Source of the DNA: Burkholderiales bacterium
GTDB lineage: Bacteria; Pseudomonadota; Gammaproteobacteria; Burkholderiales; Casimicrobiaceae
Direction: 5' to 3'
Assembly: GCA_016790165.1 (NCBI GenBank)
Contig: JAEUPL010000019.1
Location: forward strand, 1 to 60,057
Length of the DNA stretch: 60,057 bases
Shown: positions 10,301 through 18,184 of the stretch, piece by piece
Layout of the letters: each line of letters starts with the position of its first letter
Numbering within the stretch: position 1 is the first letter of the stretch
The notes under the pieces: model-generated
What the model saw: the letters and a program-made list of their open reading frames with translations, nothing else
Database searches by the model: none
Told to the model about the DNA's origin: nothing
Made by a program: the position numbers and the translations under genes

Positions 10301-10440
10301 TCGACGATCCGAATCAATTCGCTGAGCCGCTCGATAGCTGGATCGCACAACTGCTGCGGGGCGAACTCAGCCCACCAAGCGCAATAGTCCGCCAGGAAGC
10401 GTCCACCATAGAAATTGAATCCATCCGGCCGGATGCCTGA
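4369..10440 (+). CDS. Nudix-RpoB-RpoC fusion: single-chain RNA polymerase
   Basis: A 2023-residue chain. Residues 1-150 hold a Nudix-like hydrolase domain (Nudix box around 36-60 with LRELQEELGV). Residues about 500-990 match the catalytic half of RNA polymerase beta: HPSHRG (543), CPFETPESKRVGL (551), VAYMPWHGLNTDDAIVIS (663), GDKLMGRYGNKGVI (799), LNPLGVVTRLNLGQVFETHL (843) and GGQSFGEMELWALMAHG (965). Residues about 1335-1840 match beta-prime: RRVDWSGR (1348), LLNRQPSLH (1457), NADFDGDE (1496, three catalytic aspartates intact), a bridge-helix/trigger-loop-like stretch (1726-1764), ICRACYG zinc cysteines (1792) and GVLAAQSVGERGTQLSMESY (1810). The beta-prime clamp N-terminus and the usual lineage inserts seem absent. 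Housekeeping beta and beta-prime are separate and much larger in total. It lies 16 bp after the phosphorylase-like gene and 8 bp before the next. Confidence 0.9.
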   Translation: MKRLAFITLVETSDHGDAERYWFIWNQHMLAPGFFGGSVDATDSSPRAAVLRELQEELGVAELFSRYKVALPGDPTLSDELASLVDSARECAVDQPWPIYSLRAAKEGKTANTVRSVSHYVARFAAIDYPALSAKLHTLSGLEIPASLRANDDSAKICSRFTADELIEHAPRWHYQPWIASALAFKAIELPATMLPWQSCALRTAEAMRARLQYYARLGGIRGHFAVRILPGYTPDEPHVDDIGSAAWLDIRHSAISRDPSEGIDDIAEPLIARLIAWSSDSIFQSTDSEGKTSLLVSIPRMVRRRGLYVRPESYPLDADEPVSDFVWPSLPSSVGVRTVLSDPPDIGLIKRFETDWLAWYQIVHTLFAERGTGNLVDESHLDSWRVLTISSRLLLALDHVAVALFLSQARWAERTQTEAAEHGDNFVLATDIRSLQTDKAPPDLKLAFIPNADTIAVDPARFAACLTDRHTSDGLARIATFMQLLDDLRPDNAHYLRAGNERVERLDALNQAEFASALCRVERYGYSGTGLDHLPASFRQLHPSHRGILCPFETPESKRVGLTVHFATTARIDPYGGLSAAGETDGELARSPATHLLPLIGHSDTTRTSMCAKNLKQATAIVGAEPPRLKSGTADAALAPIEGVLKRHDVHLPRDCGRNVIVAYMPWHGLNTDDAIVISHSARDAFAWKQARTLRFRVLPGWRMLTTAERTEQMSPLTAQLATLHYEEAGHIKAGSIVTEGCEFAWFKHSTGAIRPLRLRDIVHGEVSAVRWQPTTNATWLGHTLEVDVEAHLPLLPGDKLMGRYGNKGVIARIVADEDMPRIPDTEAVPKPLRGRHVEVLLNPLGVVTRLNLGQVFETHLTWAQAFRPQNGSEAVLTAGAVLTKEQRDAIQQHPMVKLSIPGSSTGASAPITTIYPVTVGWQYLFRLKQSPSLKGHFRGKGAVSGGGYAALTGQPTRGRRQRGGQSFGEMELWALMAHGSAHLLADVIGPRSTPPGTGSGIHPTWASICAHLQALGIDVERDHRGARAKRITRPSDGDEWSGDHTWAAASWRCNHCRTVYEAPDQAAVAVATTERGGDYAPLYGWLTIIAPELLPVVSALPFVAVAQGKRDEPVSVASDRWRVTLSSTHAGDGRDRLLPLTLVFERQGDAAAAPDDPSTGFVFRLPRPSAKLNWKAGFAWCCPRHPTQPLARLAPVDVQAARECNVQWISLARVSSADPAERGLVDVPVLPAMYRPSGHDGSPAPLTTAYHALLNAAHRPGGDARKQQIRWQLAVIQALLWHRLTGNLRHPGSLQPLNSADSQPDGVSAAETRVAHQRMARHLRQRFGLTERSPKFGLLRGAGLRRRVDWSGRFVIIPRPDLPVDHCAVPAAALAVLLGETIAEWIQTPVAMASITDIAAESSADVRKPEYWLGRTFLSTPAVVEGVSDARWATLRASKAIIDAYLGAHPDTYVLLNRQPSLHKHSLLAFRPISAELGEGWTLGIHPLVCKGFNADFDGDEMTIHAVLTPEQRAEAAHLLPTHATQLTMAANPSNPLWECKQDFALGAWLARVNADDALQALARAANAEVCHRAGQQTPSATTSDVVALLNATYQQALRTATQAGVSFSAIELLRLDAKAVACHPTRDGDEAAAYAGNQTDGVSARKQLDDDKDVAPNLYALFTSKARGKVEQHGRQMYVARGYLDPNELTRGETKALGRDLKTVQIGRHHCPVSLTRGQSADQLFYAAFAGRSALVDKKLLTPTAGALTRRMMLAAWEWCIFGDDCHAPSPQSAISCQQSARTGRHKVICRACYGAGAHLADGAPIGVLAAQSVGERGTQLSMESYKGDGRRVRPSNVAHLLTVLQQMAKCVASNLSATAPTQKKTDTVRALAKYAREGASASGVWTEVVQRHLDAWLNQTTEPSCEQCATFAQTWFVLAINSIDVYQALARWHVPLIARVVFDAASTSGGWLTEWLHGNDRIARSPHTRWREILDDPNQFAEPLDSWIAQLLRGELSPPSAIVRQEASTIEIESIRPDA

Positions 10441-10448
10441 GGCCCACA

Positions 10449-11360
10449 ATGGCACTTGCACAACAACCCGTTCAGAACCGTCGGAAGCAACCGGAAGTCC
10501 AACAGCAGGCGGATCGGTACCACGGCACAGCCGCTGCGCGCAACGCGCTCGCCATCGCTAGCGCAGCGCAGCGAACCCAACGCTGGCGCAGCTCGCTCCG
10601 CGACCTGCAGACGATGGCGCAGGCTGCGTATGCCGCCGGCCCATGGGATGACGTCGAAAGCGCTGCGCCCGATCCTGACGCCAACGACCCGCTCGCTATC
10701 GAGGACGCGCTACTGACGGACGGCCCGGAGGATGATGCTGACGAAATCGCAAAAGGCGAGCCTGAGGCCGATGAGTTGCTCGCGTTTGAGCTGTTGTTGC
10801 GCGAGGACCACAACGCCGAGTCGCTGCGGGATACACCGCTCACTCTGCAGCTCGCTGACTGGCATGTGCTACGCGTGACATCGGGCGAGGGCAGACTGAC
10901 GGCATCGCCCCCCGAGTGCCGTTTCATTCCCAAGGCATGGATGCGTCAACTCACCTCGACTGATCCGAGCGATGACTTCGGTTTGTTTCTGTGTGAACTC
11001 AGCGCCACCTTCGACCAGATCGCTCGATCGATCGAACAGCGGTTGCCGACGTTTCTGGCGACGCCAGACCCGACCGCCTTGATGACCGACTGGCGGAGAC
11101 TGCAACGCAGCCTTCAGGCTGACTTACCAGGCAAGAATCTCGGCATGCTGGTCCCGACGGAGCAGGTGGGCTTTATCGAACTCGTCTTCCACGATGTGAG
11201 CGCGCTCGGCGACAGCGACAGTAGCCGGCGTGCACGCTTCAGCGACGTCATCGAACACAGCCTGCTGTACTGGCGCGACACCGGGTGTTTCATGCCGTTG
11301 CGGCAATGGTTTGACAACCCTGACTGGAAACGCCAAATCGCGCTCGCCTGTGCGGCCTAA
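10449..11360 (+). CDS. Acidic protein of unknown function in the RNA-polymerase operon
   Basis: I do not recognise this 303-residue protein. It starts 8 bp after the RNA-polymerase stop, so it is very probably co-translated. The N-terminus is glutamine-, arginine- and alanine-rich; residues about 75-118 are strongly acidic and low in complexity; the C-terminal 170 residues look like a folded helical domain with tryptophans near the end (MTDWRRLQRSL, LLYWRDTGCFMPLRQWF). Position suggests a dedicated subunit or specificity factor of the unusual polymerase, but no sigma region 2/4 motif or alpha-subunit signature is visible. Confidence 0.55.
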   Translation: MALAQQPVQNRRKQPEVQQQADRYHGTAAARNALAIASAAQRTQRWRSSLRDLQTMAQAAYAAGPWDDVESAAPDPDANDPLAIEDALLTDGPEDDADEIAKGEPEADELLAFELLLREDHNAESLRDTPLTLQLADWHVLRVTSGEGRLTASPPECRFIPKAWMRQLTSTDPSDDFGLFLCELSATFDQIARSIEQRLPTFLATPDPTALMTDWRRLQRSLQADLPGKNLGMLVPTEQVGFIELVFHDVSALGDSDSSRRARFSDVIEHSLLYWRDTGCFMPLRQWFDNPDWKRQIALACAA

Positions 11361-11406
11361 GTCCTACCTGTAGTCATCCCATCGTGCTCGCCAACCGACG
11401 GCCTTC

Positions 11407-13011
11407 ATGAACCCATCGCCCGCCGAACACAACGCTCAATCGCAGTCGGCCCCGGACTCGGGGACCGCCAACCGCCTCGCTTATATCACCGTGATCCGGG
11501 TCGCCGCCTCCCCCGAACTGGGGCAAAGCGCCGACTGCTCCTACCGCAGCGTATTGCGCGCCGCGGTCGAAGCGTCTGATCGGAAGCCTTTCACGGTTTA
11601 CGTCCTGCCCATGGGCGCTACGCTCACTATGCAGGCCACGCTGCGCGACGAACTCATCCGCAGCAATGCCGCCGCCCCGTGGGAAGTGCTGCGCACCTCG
11701 ACCGTTGATCAGGGTGACGACGATTTTCGTGCGCATGTCGCCCCCGCCTGGCCTCACCCTCAGGATTGCGCGACAAAATCCGAGCATCTCATCCAGATCG
11801 GCAGCGTGGCGCCTCTCGGGAAGTACGACGCGCAGCCGCACGAAGTGCTGTTCGCGGGTACAGGAATGGAGTCAGTCGTGGCGCAGCTTGATCGTGTGCG
11901 CACCGATATGCGTCGCCTGCTGTGGGTTTTTGACAAGGACATCGGTGAGCGTCGTCGCGATGTGCTGGCGGATTTTGCTGCTTTGGTTAACGCGCGCATC
12001 GCTACGGCCCCTTGGGCTGATGACCAACCGGCGCCCGCTTTCGCTTATCTGAATGGCGCACCACCCAAGGGCAGGAATAACGGCAAGCTGTTCGGCGTAT
12101 GGATCACCGAAGCTGAGGCAAAGTGGCCATGGGGTACGCTGCGTGACAAAGTGTTTACCGCATTGCATTCAAGGTTGCACCAGACCCTGCAAGAGGGAAA
12201 ATTCACCAACGTGGCTGCCACTCGCGCGTTGCCACGTGTGCTGATCCTCGGGGAATCGGGAGCGGGCAAATCACTCGCGGTAGACTACCTAGCGCGTCGC
12301 GTCAGCGACCCCGGCCTACGTCGCTTGCAGCGCGTATCGGTGCCCGACTACGTCGGTGCCGAAGCCAGTTTGAAGCACGAATTGTTCGGCTATATGCCTG
12401 GCAGTTTCACCGGCGCAGCCGAGCGAGGCGATCCGGGCCTGTTGCTAAGCAATATCGGCGGCGTGATCTTCCTCGATGAAATCGGCGACGCCTCACCCGA
12501 GCTGCAGGCCAAGCTACTGGCCTACCTCGACGACTTTTGCGTGCGCCCGGTCGGCTACAACGATACCCCTCTGCCTTGCCCCACGCTGGTAGTCGCCGCC
12601 ACGAATCGCCCAATTGAGCAATGGGCTCAGTCACACCGAGAAGGACGGATCGACCCCGGCCAAAGCGGCAATTTCCGCCACGACCTCCTCGAGCGCTTCG
12701 ACACTGTGGTGCGCTTGCCCTCGCTCAACCAACGAATCAAGCAAGGCGAATTGCCGGCCATCGTCGACGCCCTCCTCCAAACCGAGGCTGTCAATCCGAT
12801 CATGGATACTGCCGCAGGTACACGGCGCGTAGCCGCTATCGACGGTGACGCTCTCGCTAATCTCGCACAGCGCGACTACGAAGGCGCCAATCTGCGCAAA
12901 CTCACGCGCCTGCTCAGTCACGCTGTTCAGCGTGCACAAGCCTGCGATCGGACATACCTGACGTCGGGGGACGTTCCCTTTGAGGTGACGAGCGCTCATG
13001 CATCTGCGTGA
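11407..13011 (+). CDS. Sigma54-activator-type AAA+ ATPase without DNA-binding domain
   Basis: A 534-residue protein whose residues about 270-500 are an NtrC-family AAA+ core. Walker A is LGESGAGKS near 281. The loop that contacts sigma54 reads FGYMPGSFTGA near 331, where the family has GAFTGA. Walker B is IFLDEIGD near 354, sensor I AATNRP near 397. The protein stops soon after the lid (no Fis-type helix-turn-helix). The N-terminal 250 residues form an unrecognised domain that in position recalls the sensory domain of RtcR, but no CARF motif is clear. Such ATPases remodel sigma54-RNA polymerase; here the partner may be the operon's own polymerase. It follows the previous gene by 46 bp and closes the operon. 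Confidence 0.8.
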   Translation: MNPSPAEHNAQSQSAPDSGTANRLAYITVIRVAASPELGQSADCSYRSVLRAAVEASDRKPFTVYVLPMGATLTMQATLRDELIRSNAAAPWEVLRTSTVDQGDDDFRAHVAPAWPHPQDCATKSEHLIQIGSVAPLGKYDAQPHEVLFAGTGMESVVAQLDRVRTDMRRLLWVFDKDIGERRRDVLADFAALVNARIATAPWADDQPAPAFAYLNGAPPKGRNNGKLFGVWITEAEAKWPWGTLRDKVFTALHSRLHQTLQEGKFTNVAATRALPRVLILGESGAGKSLAVDYLARRVSDPGLRRLQRVSVPDYVGAEASLKHELFGYMPGSFTGAAERGDPGLLLSNIGGVIFLDEIGDASPELQAKLLAYLDDFCVRPVGYNDTPLPCPTLVVAATNRPIEQWAQSHREGRIDPGQSGNFRHDLLERFDTVVRLPSLNQRIKQGELPAIVDALLQTEAVNPIMDTAAGTRRVAAIDGDALANLAQRDYEGANLRKLTRLLSHAVQRAQACDRTYLTSGDVPFEVTSAHASA

Positions 13012-13017
13012 GTGCTC

Positions 13018-13278
13018 CTAAAAGGTTCCAGAAGTCTTCCGTGCTGAAACAATTGTCACGAGCCATGAGTACACCCAAAGAGTAGTAGGTCGCCAGAGGC
13101 CCCAACGTGCACTCATATTGAAGGCCCATCGGCCACGAACAATCGCGAAATAAATTGCGACTCCAATGCTCACAATGACCATCCCGAAACTTGGGCCGAA
13201 AGCATACAGAGAAAGAATTGCACCCAGCAGTATTGGTAGAGCGCAGACAGCACCCACTAGCAGTACAAACAAATCCAC
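13018..13278 (-). CDS. Small membrane protein
   Basis: An 86-residue frame with a GTG start preceded by GGAGAG 5-6 nt upstream. Two hydrophobic helices are evident (LFVLLVGAVCALPILLGAIL and GMVIVSIGVAIYFAIV) and a shorter hydrophobic patch near the C-terminus. It lies 29 bp downstream of the TIR-STAND gene on the same strand, so it is likely the last gene of that operon and could be its membrane partner. No family is recognised. Confidence 0.5.
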   Translation of the reverse strand: MDLFVLLVGAVCALPILLGAILSLYAFGPSFGMVIVSIGVAIYFAIVRGRWAFNMSARWGLWRPTTLWVYSWLVTIVSARKTSGTF

Positions 13279-13307
13279 GACACTCTCCGAATGATCGATT
13301 CCCTATC

Positions 13308-16300
13308 TCACGCTGCAGGCTGTGCAGCGCGCGAAACTAGCGACGCGGCAGTTCGCTGAATCACTAACGCTCCGAGTTCAGAAAGTGCATTAGCGGGCAC
13401 CTTCGACCTGTTGCGTTCCAGGTACTGAGTAAATTCACGTACCAGCGTCGGAATTAGCAACGCTCCCGATTGAGGATCAACCAGTCGCGTCATGATGTTC
13501 ACAATCAGGCGTTCAAAGAGCCATGAGCTTAGGTCCTCATTAAAGCCGGCCTGCTCACGCGACCATGCATTCGCTCGCGCCTTGTGGATGTGCTGGACGA
13601 GGTTTCGCACAGAGTTCTCCACATTAAGACCTGATCGGTCGGCCAGGCATTCATCCACGGTCCTAGGGTAAAAGCTTGCAACACGGACGAATGCGTCGCC
13701 TAGGCGCGAGCAGAAATCCGTGTAGCAAGATTCGTACGTCCGGTCGCCCACCCATGTAGACTGCACGACGATACTCGAAAACCGTTCGTGATTGGTCAAC
13801 GCGCGAACGCCAAGCTGAAACATCTTGTTCACGACCCGTTGATTCCCACGCTCGAGAACGGCGATCAACGCCAGATCAGTGATCAAGACGGTCGCAAGCT
13901 CGAAGTCCTCGCTACACCAATGGTGACGGTCCGGAAGATTTCCTACCAGGCTATCAATGTGTAGGAATGCTTTCTCAGACTCGTCTGCATGCAGCATCGA
14001 GCGTATTGTCGTGCCGATAATATTCGTTGTCACCGGACGTCCATCCGAGTCGACGTATGCTGTGCCTCCGGTTTTGACCATTTCCTCAGCCAATTTGACG
14101 TTCAGGGAGGTAGCCTCTGACATCGGGTGCAGATCTTCCGCGAAACTATTCGCGTGGTATAGCCCCAGGCTAACGGAGTACTGAAGCGCGACGAAAGACT
14201 CCCGACACATCGATCCGCTCGCGCATAACTCCCGAGCCTGCTGGAGCAGTGCGGGTAGCATTTGTAGAACTTCCGGTTCGACGTCGCGGCTTCGAGTTCG
14301 TGACTCGAAGTAGCGGCAGGAAATCGCGAAGGCAAGATTTTCAATCAGAAATGCGTTGGGGACCTGTTCACAAAATCGGGCAAGAATAGTGTCAGGCACT
14401 AGCTTGTGATCGGGATCAACCCATAGGCAGCTCTCAATGAATTTTGAGCCAGCTTCGGCATCATTACAAATGTTGCGCCACTGCCGAAGATTCACGGGCA
14501 TTCGATTCGCTCGCAACATTGTGCTGAACACGACATCGAGCAAACGGCGAGCCACTAGTTGGCGCGTCGATGAACTTTCAAATCGGCGCGCCTGATCCGC
14601 AAGGATGGATTGCAAGTGGTTGAGTAGTTCGTCCCTGACCCGCCTTCCCTCTCCGGTTCGGCCGGCGGCGCTGTGCATGAATTCATGGAGGAGCAACAGT
14701 AGCTTGCGAAGTGACCCGAGCGCGTACCCTGCGCGGAGGTACCCTGTCCCCCAGGCGCCGAGCCAACGGGCCGCCAAAGTCTGCACCATCAGGCTCAACA
14801 AATTGCGGTTGCGGATCTCTCCGATCACGTACTCAAAGTTGCTCAAGCAGGCATTGACGTACGCCGGATCGTTGATGAGCGTGGCGATCGCAATGCACCC
14901 TTGATCATTGACCTGGGTGTCACCTGAAATCAGGGTGGATCGCATCGCTTTGACGAGGCGACTGGTACTCTTTTGGCGCTCGTCGCTGGAGTTTTCGCCA
15001 TAGTATGCAGAGCTGTTTTGCAGGCAATCGATAGCGAGTTGAATCGCCCAGACTCGGGTCTTAGGGCTAGCCGTTTCGATACACTCCGAAAGAACACTGC
15101 ACAATGCCGACGCGGACCTTTCGTCTGCTGCAAATACGATGACAAACGCCCTCTTGAAGAGAGTCGCACAAAACAGATACTCGTCATCCGAAAATGCATC
15201 GTCGCGATCACGTGGTCGTGTGAAATCAAACAACCTTCGCAGTCGCGCCGTGGAGTCCGCTTCAGCACCGGATATCGCGAGACGCGCGATCGCCTTTGCG
15301 AGACCGAGGCTCGTTCCCTGAGCATGGACTTCGTCCATTTTCCAAAGTGCATCAGAATCGAGACTCGCCCCGCCCGCATCGTAGCGCGCAGTGACCAATT
15401 TCATCGCTTCAGCCAAGATGCGCGAACCTGACGACAGAGCGGGGTCACCATCACTGCGGGCGAGTACCGCGCCAATAGGAGCAACCAGCAGCACGGCAAA
15501 GTGTGCCTCTGCAACGCGATCGTATCGAAATCGGTACGTCGCGTCACCAGTACTTCGCTGCGGCGCACCGATTTCTTCAAGTACATCGCTGTCCTGCACT
15601 CGCCTCATCAATTCATCAACAACGTCGCGAACGGTGGTCGCTGTGGCGCCGGCCATCAAACCTGTCGCAATCGATGTCGCGATTTCCCGCAGGCGCGCTC
15701 TGTTGATGATCTGACTCTTTCGGATCAAGAGGTCTGCGGCAACATGCAACAGGAAGTCGCCGATTAGGCCGTGCCGCTGTTCGTGCTGATCTGCCAAAGT
15801 ACGCCAACTACCACTGATTTCCTCGATGGTCTGAACGGCAATGAGTTCCGCGATCTGAACAGCCTGCTGATCGGTGTCCCTCAGCTTCCGCCCAATGAGA
15901 CGGAAGTACACCGGTACCCGAAGCAAAAGCCGGAACAGCTCTGGCGCCAGAGCGCCGCTCTTGGGTAACGAATATGACGTGGACAGACGATACTTCTCGT
16001 ACGCCTTCTCACGGCAGCGCTGTCGCTTTTCGTTGTTGGCCTCCTCGTCGAACAACAAGTCTGGCAAGTCGAAACGCATGGCCATCGGATCGATGTAGCC
16101 ACCACTGGGCGTGAGTAGTTTGCTTCCGATTTCGGTTTCGATTGCTTTGAATGTGTTCGGTCTAGTCGTGATGATGATGTTGACGGCACACTGGACTTCG
16201 TTGCATCGCCTAATAAAGGGCTCGAGCGCGTCGATGATGCGTGATCGATCAAATGAATTCCATTGATTGAAACCATCGATAACAAGGCAAGGTGCGTCCG

Positions 16301-17255
16301 ACCTCCACCTCTCACCGGTAATGCTCGAACCTCTGACATGTTGTGCAAGACGCCAAGTCAGGTCAAGCTTAGTATCCAGCACGGCACTGTCTCCTTCACT
16401 GAGCGACTGAGCGCCATCGATCCGGACGAGAGGATGGCTGAGAAACCAGCTGCATCCAAGCGAGTCGTCTCGCTCGCCAGCTTGGAGATTCGACTGCTTG
16501 TTCTGGCGCTCGTGCAATCTCGCAATACAAAAGTTGTTCACATAAGTAGTCTTTCCGACGCCCGATGCCGCGACAATGAAGTGAATTCGGGCGTGACCAT
16601 CACCTTCCTGTGTCCATCTGTCGTCGAATCTGACGACGTTGTGGCCATTGTGCTCCCGTCTGAATGGCATTCGCAGTGTGTACGTATTTGTGTCGCTTCT
16701 TTTGCATTCACTCCAAATGCGATCCAACTCGTGTGAGTAGTCGACATGCAGGCGCAACACGTCCGCATGCGTCTGGAGAGCTTTTAGAATCGCTGCGGCG
16801 CGACCATTAAGATCATTTGTGTTAACGCTGGCGATGGTCGTGTAACGCGCCAATCGTTCCCAGCTGGGCGATGCCGCCTCGCCCGGTGGAAATGCTGTTT
16901 GCGTGATCAATTGCTCAAACGTGAACGCCAGCATCGGCTTCTTGCTGGCCATGGCGCACTCGAGCTCAATCTCAAGTATTGAGAGTTCGCGCCCTTCGTG
17001 TGTGAACTTCTGTTTGGAGACCTCTGACGGCAGCAGTACCAACACGATGTCGCTGGCGGCCACGCACTGCTTCGAAGTAAACAACGGATTTGCGATCTGA
17101 GGATTTTCAGTATCCAGACGATCTAGCTGAAAACGTTTATCGCCGTTCAGGCCGTTGACTAGCGCATCGACCAGTTTGCCGTCTAGGCAAAAGCGATGTG
17201 AAACGAAAATCCTTATCGGATCAACTGTACGCTTGAAGTATTGCCGATCAGTCAT
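13308..17255 (-). CDS. TIR-STAND NTPase, predicted antiphage sensor/effector
   Basis: A 1315-residue protein. Residues about 12-120 form a TIR-like domain (IRIFVSHRF, SDIVLVLLPSEVS, and glutamates in LSILEIELECA that could include the catalytic one). A STAND-type P-loop NTPase follows: Walker A AASGVGKTT (229-237), Walker B CLVIDGFNQW (323-332) and IIITTRP sensor (360-366). The remaining 900 residues are helical and likely form the repeat sensor region. Bacterial TIR domains typically cleave NAD+, and STAND proteins oligomerise on sensing a trigger; both are family knowledge. Its ATG overlaps the stop of the upstream EEP gene (ATGA), so the two are translationally coupled. The exact ligand is unknown. 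Confidence 0.8.
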   Translation of the reverse strand: MTDRQYFKRTVDPIRIFVSHRFCLDGKLVDALVNGLNGDKRFQLDRLDTENPQIANPLFTSKQCVAASDIVLVLLPSEVSKQKFTHEGRELSILEIELECAMASKKPMLAFTFEQLITQTAFPPGEAASPSWERLARYTTIASVNTNDLNGRAAAILKALQTHADVLRLHVDYSHELDRIWSECKRSDTNTYTLRMPFRREHNGHNVVRFDDRWTQEGDGHARIHFIVAASGVGKTTYVNNFCIARLHERQNKQSNLQAGERDDSLGCSWFLSHPLVRIDGAQSLSEGDSAVLDTKLDLTWRLAQHVRGSSITGERWRSDAPCLVIDGFNQWNSFDRSRIIDALEPFIRRCNEVQCAVNIIITTRPNTFKAIETEIGSKLLTPSGGYIDPMAMRFDLPDLLFDEEANNEKRQRCREKAYEKYRLSTSYSLPKSGALAPELFRLLLRVPVYFRLIGRKLRDTDQQAVQIAELIAVQTIEEISGSWRTLADQHEQRHGLIGDFLLHVAADLLIRKSQIINRARLREIATSIATGLMAGATATTVRDVVDELMRRVQDSDVLEEIGAPQRSTGDATYRFRYDRVAEAHFAVLLVAPIGAVLARSDGDPALSSGSRILAEAMKLVTARYDAGGASLDSDALWKMDEVHAQGTSLGLAKAIARLAISGAEADSTARLRRLFDFTRPRDRDDAFSDDEYLFCATLFKRAFVIVFAADERSASALCSVLSECIETASPKTRVWAIQLAIDCLQNSSAYYGENSSDERQKSTSRLVKAMRSTLISGDTQVNDQGCIAIATLINDPAYVNACLSNFEYVIGEIRNRNLLSLMVQTLAARWLGAWGTGYLRAGYALGSLRKLLLLLHEFMHSAAGRTGEGRRVRDELLNHLQSILADQARRFESSSTRQLVARRLLDVVFSTMLRANRMPVNLRQWRNICNDAEAGSKFIESCLWVDPDHKLVPDTILARFCEQVPNAFLIENLAFAISCRYFESRTRSRDVEPEVLQMLPALLQQARELCASGSMCRESFVALQYSVSLGLYHANSFAEDLHPMSEATSLNVKLAEEMVKTGGTAYVDSDGRPVTTNIIGTTIRSMLHADESEKAFLHIDSLVGNLPDRHHWCSEDFELATVLITDLALIAVLERGNQRVVNKMFQLGVRALTNHERFSSIVVQSTWVGDRTYESCYTDFCSRLGDAFVRVASFYPRTVDECLADRSGLNVENSVRNLVQHIHKARANAWSREQAGFNEDLSSWLFERLIVNIMTRLVDPQSGALLIPTLVREFTQYLERNRSKVPANALSELGALVIQRTAASLVSRAAQPAA

Positions 17256-18184
17256 CCGGCGCGCTCCAGGTTCGCGTAATAACCATAGTGATCCGACAGC
17301 GGCACGAGATGATCTTGATCGACGCGAACCAATGGGGACGCGAATATGATTGCGCCTTGTGTTGGCACCAGCTCGTGCCGCCGATAGAAGAAGTGATCAA
17401 GCCGCTGGGGAGGACAACCCCACGAAGCATGGCCACCGCCAACATTCAAATTGTTTTGTGTCGGACTCCAGGTAGCTTGTTCCGGTAAGCCCAGGCTACT
17501 GAAGCTGTCTGTATATCCTCGTTCCGCCATCATCTCGTAGTTGCGCATGGAGACGCGACGATCCGTGGGGATGTGCAGCTTACGCAGCTTGATCGCCGAA
17601 ATGGGTAGCTCCGACTCCGCGACTGCAGGGCCGCAGTTGAAGTCTCCGCCTAGCAGCACGCTATGTTCGCCAGGGTACGATTCGGCGAAATCGATGACTT
17701 GCCGCAGCTGTTGTTGTCGAACGTCATCAACCCGCGGATCCTCAGGGTGGGTGAACACGCCTGCGGTGGTATGTACGTTGCAAACCAAAACGGGGCCAAC
17801 GGACGTGTCCGGCAAATAGGCGTAATAAAAGCCCTTGGTGTCGAGAAGCTTTTCGTCCCAACGTCCTGCGTTGAAACGCACAAATCCCGAATCCGAAATT
17901 GGATAGGTCGACAGAATCATCAGCGAGTCGTGTAGCAGCCGAAGGCGACCGCGCTCGCGACCATACGCAGAGTATGGGAGCCATGTCTGCAGTCGAGCCT
18001 TAAGCTCGTCCTTGTGCTCAGTGCGGTAAACCTCTTGCAGTAGCAATATGTCTGGCCGTTCCATCAACAGGTGATCGGGTAGCGCTCGCAACCGCTCTTC
18101 CACCCAGTCAGCGGGTTGAACTTTGATCAGTCCTCTAAGCACGCTGATGCTTAGCAAGCCGGCATTCAAGGTGAGGCACTTCAT
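17252..18184 (-). CDS. Endonuclease/exonuclease/phosphatase (EEP) family protein
   Basis: Start taken at ATG 18184 (MKCLTLNAG), where GGAAAA precedes it; the only upstream in-frame start is a TTG. The 310-residue product has the EEP signature set: N in LTLNAG, LLLQEVY (metal glutamate), NVHTT, GGDFN and a terminal SDHYG. The family includes metal-dependent nucleases and phospholipid or phosphoester hydrolases; the substrate cannot be chosen from the sequence. It is the first gene of a minus-strand operon and overlaps the TIR-STAND gene by 4 nt, so it is probably an effector or accessory of that defence protein. Confidence 0.8.
   Translation of the reverse strand: MKCLTLNAGLLSISVLRGLIKVQPADWVEERLRALPDHLLMERPDILLLQEVYRTEHKDELKARLQTWLPYSAYGRERGRLRLLHDSLMILSTYPISDSGFVRFNAGRWDEKLLDTKGFYYAYLPDTSVGPVLVCNVHTTAGVFTHPEDPRVDDVRQQQLRQVIDFAESYPGEHSVLLGGDFNCGPAVAESELPISAIKLRKLHIPTDRRVSMRNYEMMAERGYTDSFSSLGLPEQATWSPTQNNLNVGGGHASWGCPPQRLDHFFYRRHELVPTQGAIIFASPLVRVDQDHLVPLSDHYGYYANLERAG

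Noticed and set aside
11407-12200. Assigning the N-terminal domain of the AAA+ ATPase as an RtcR-type CARF sensor
   Set aside because: The domain is in the right place, but I could not identify convincing CARF motifs.
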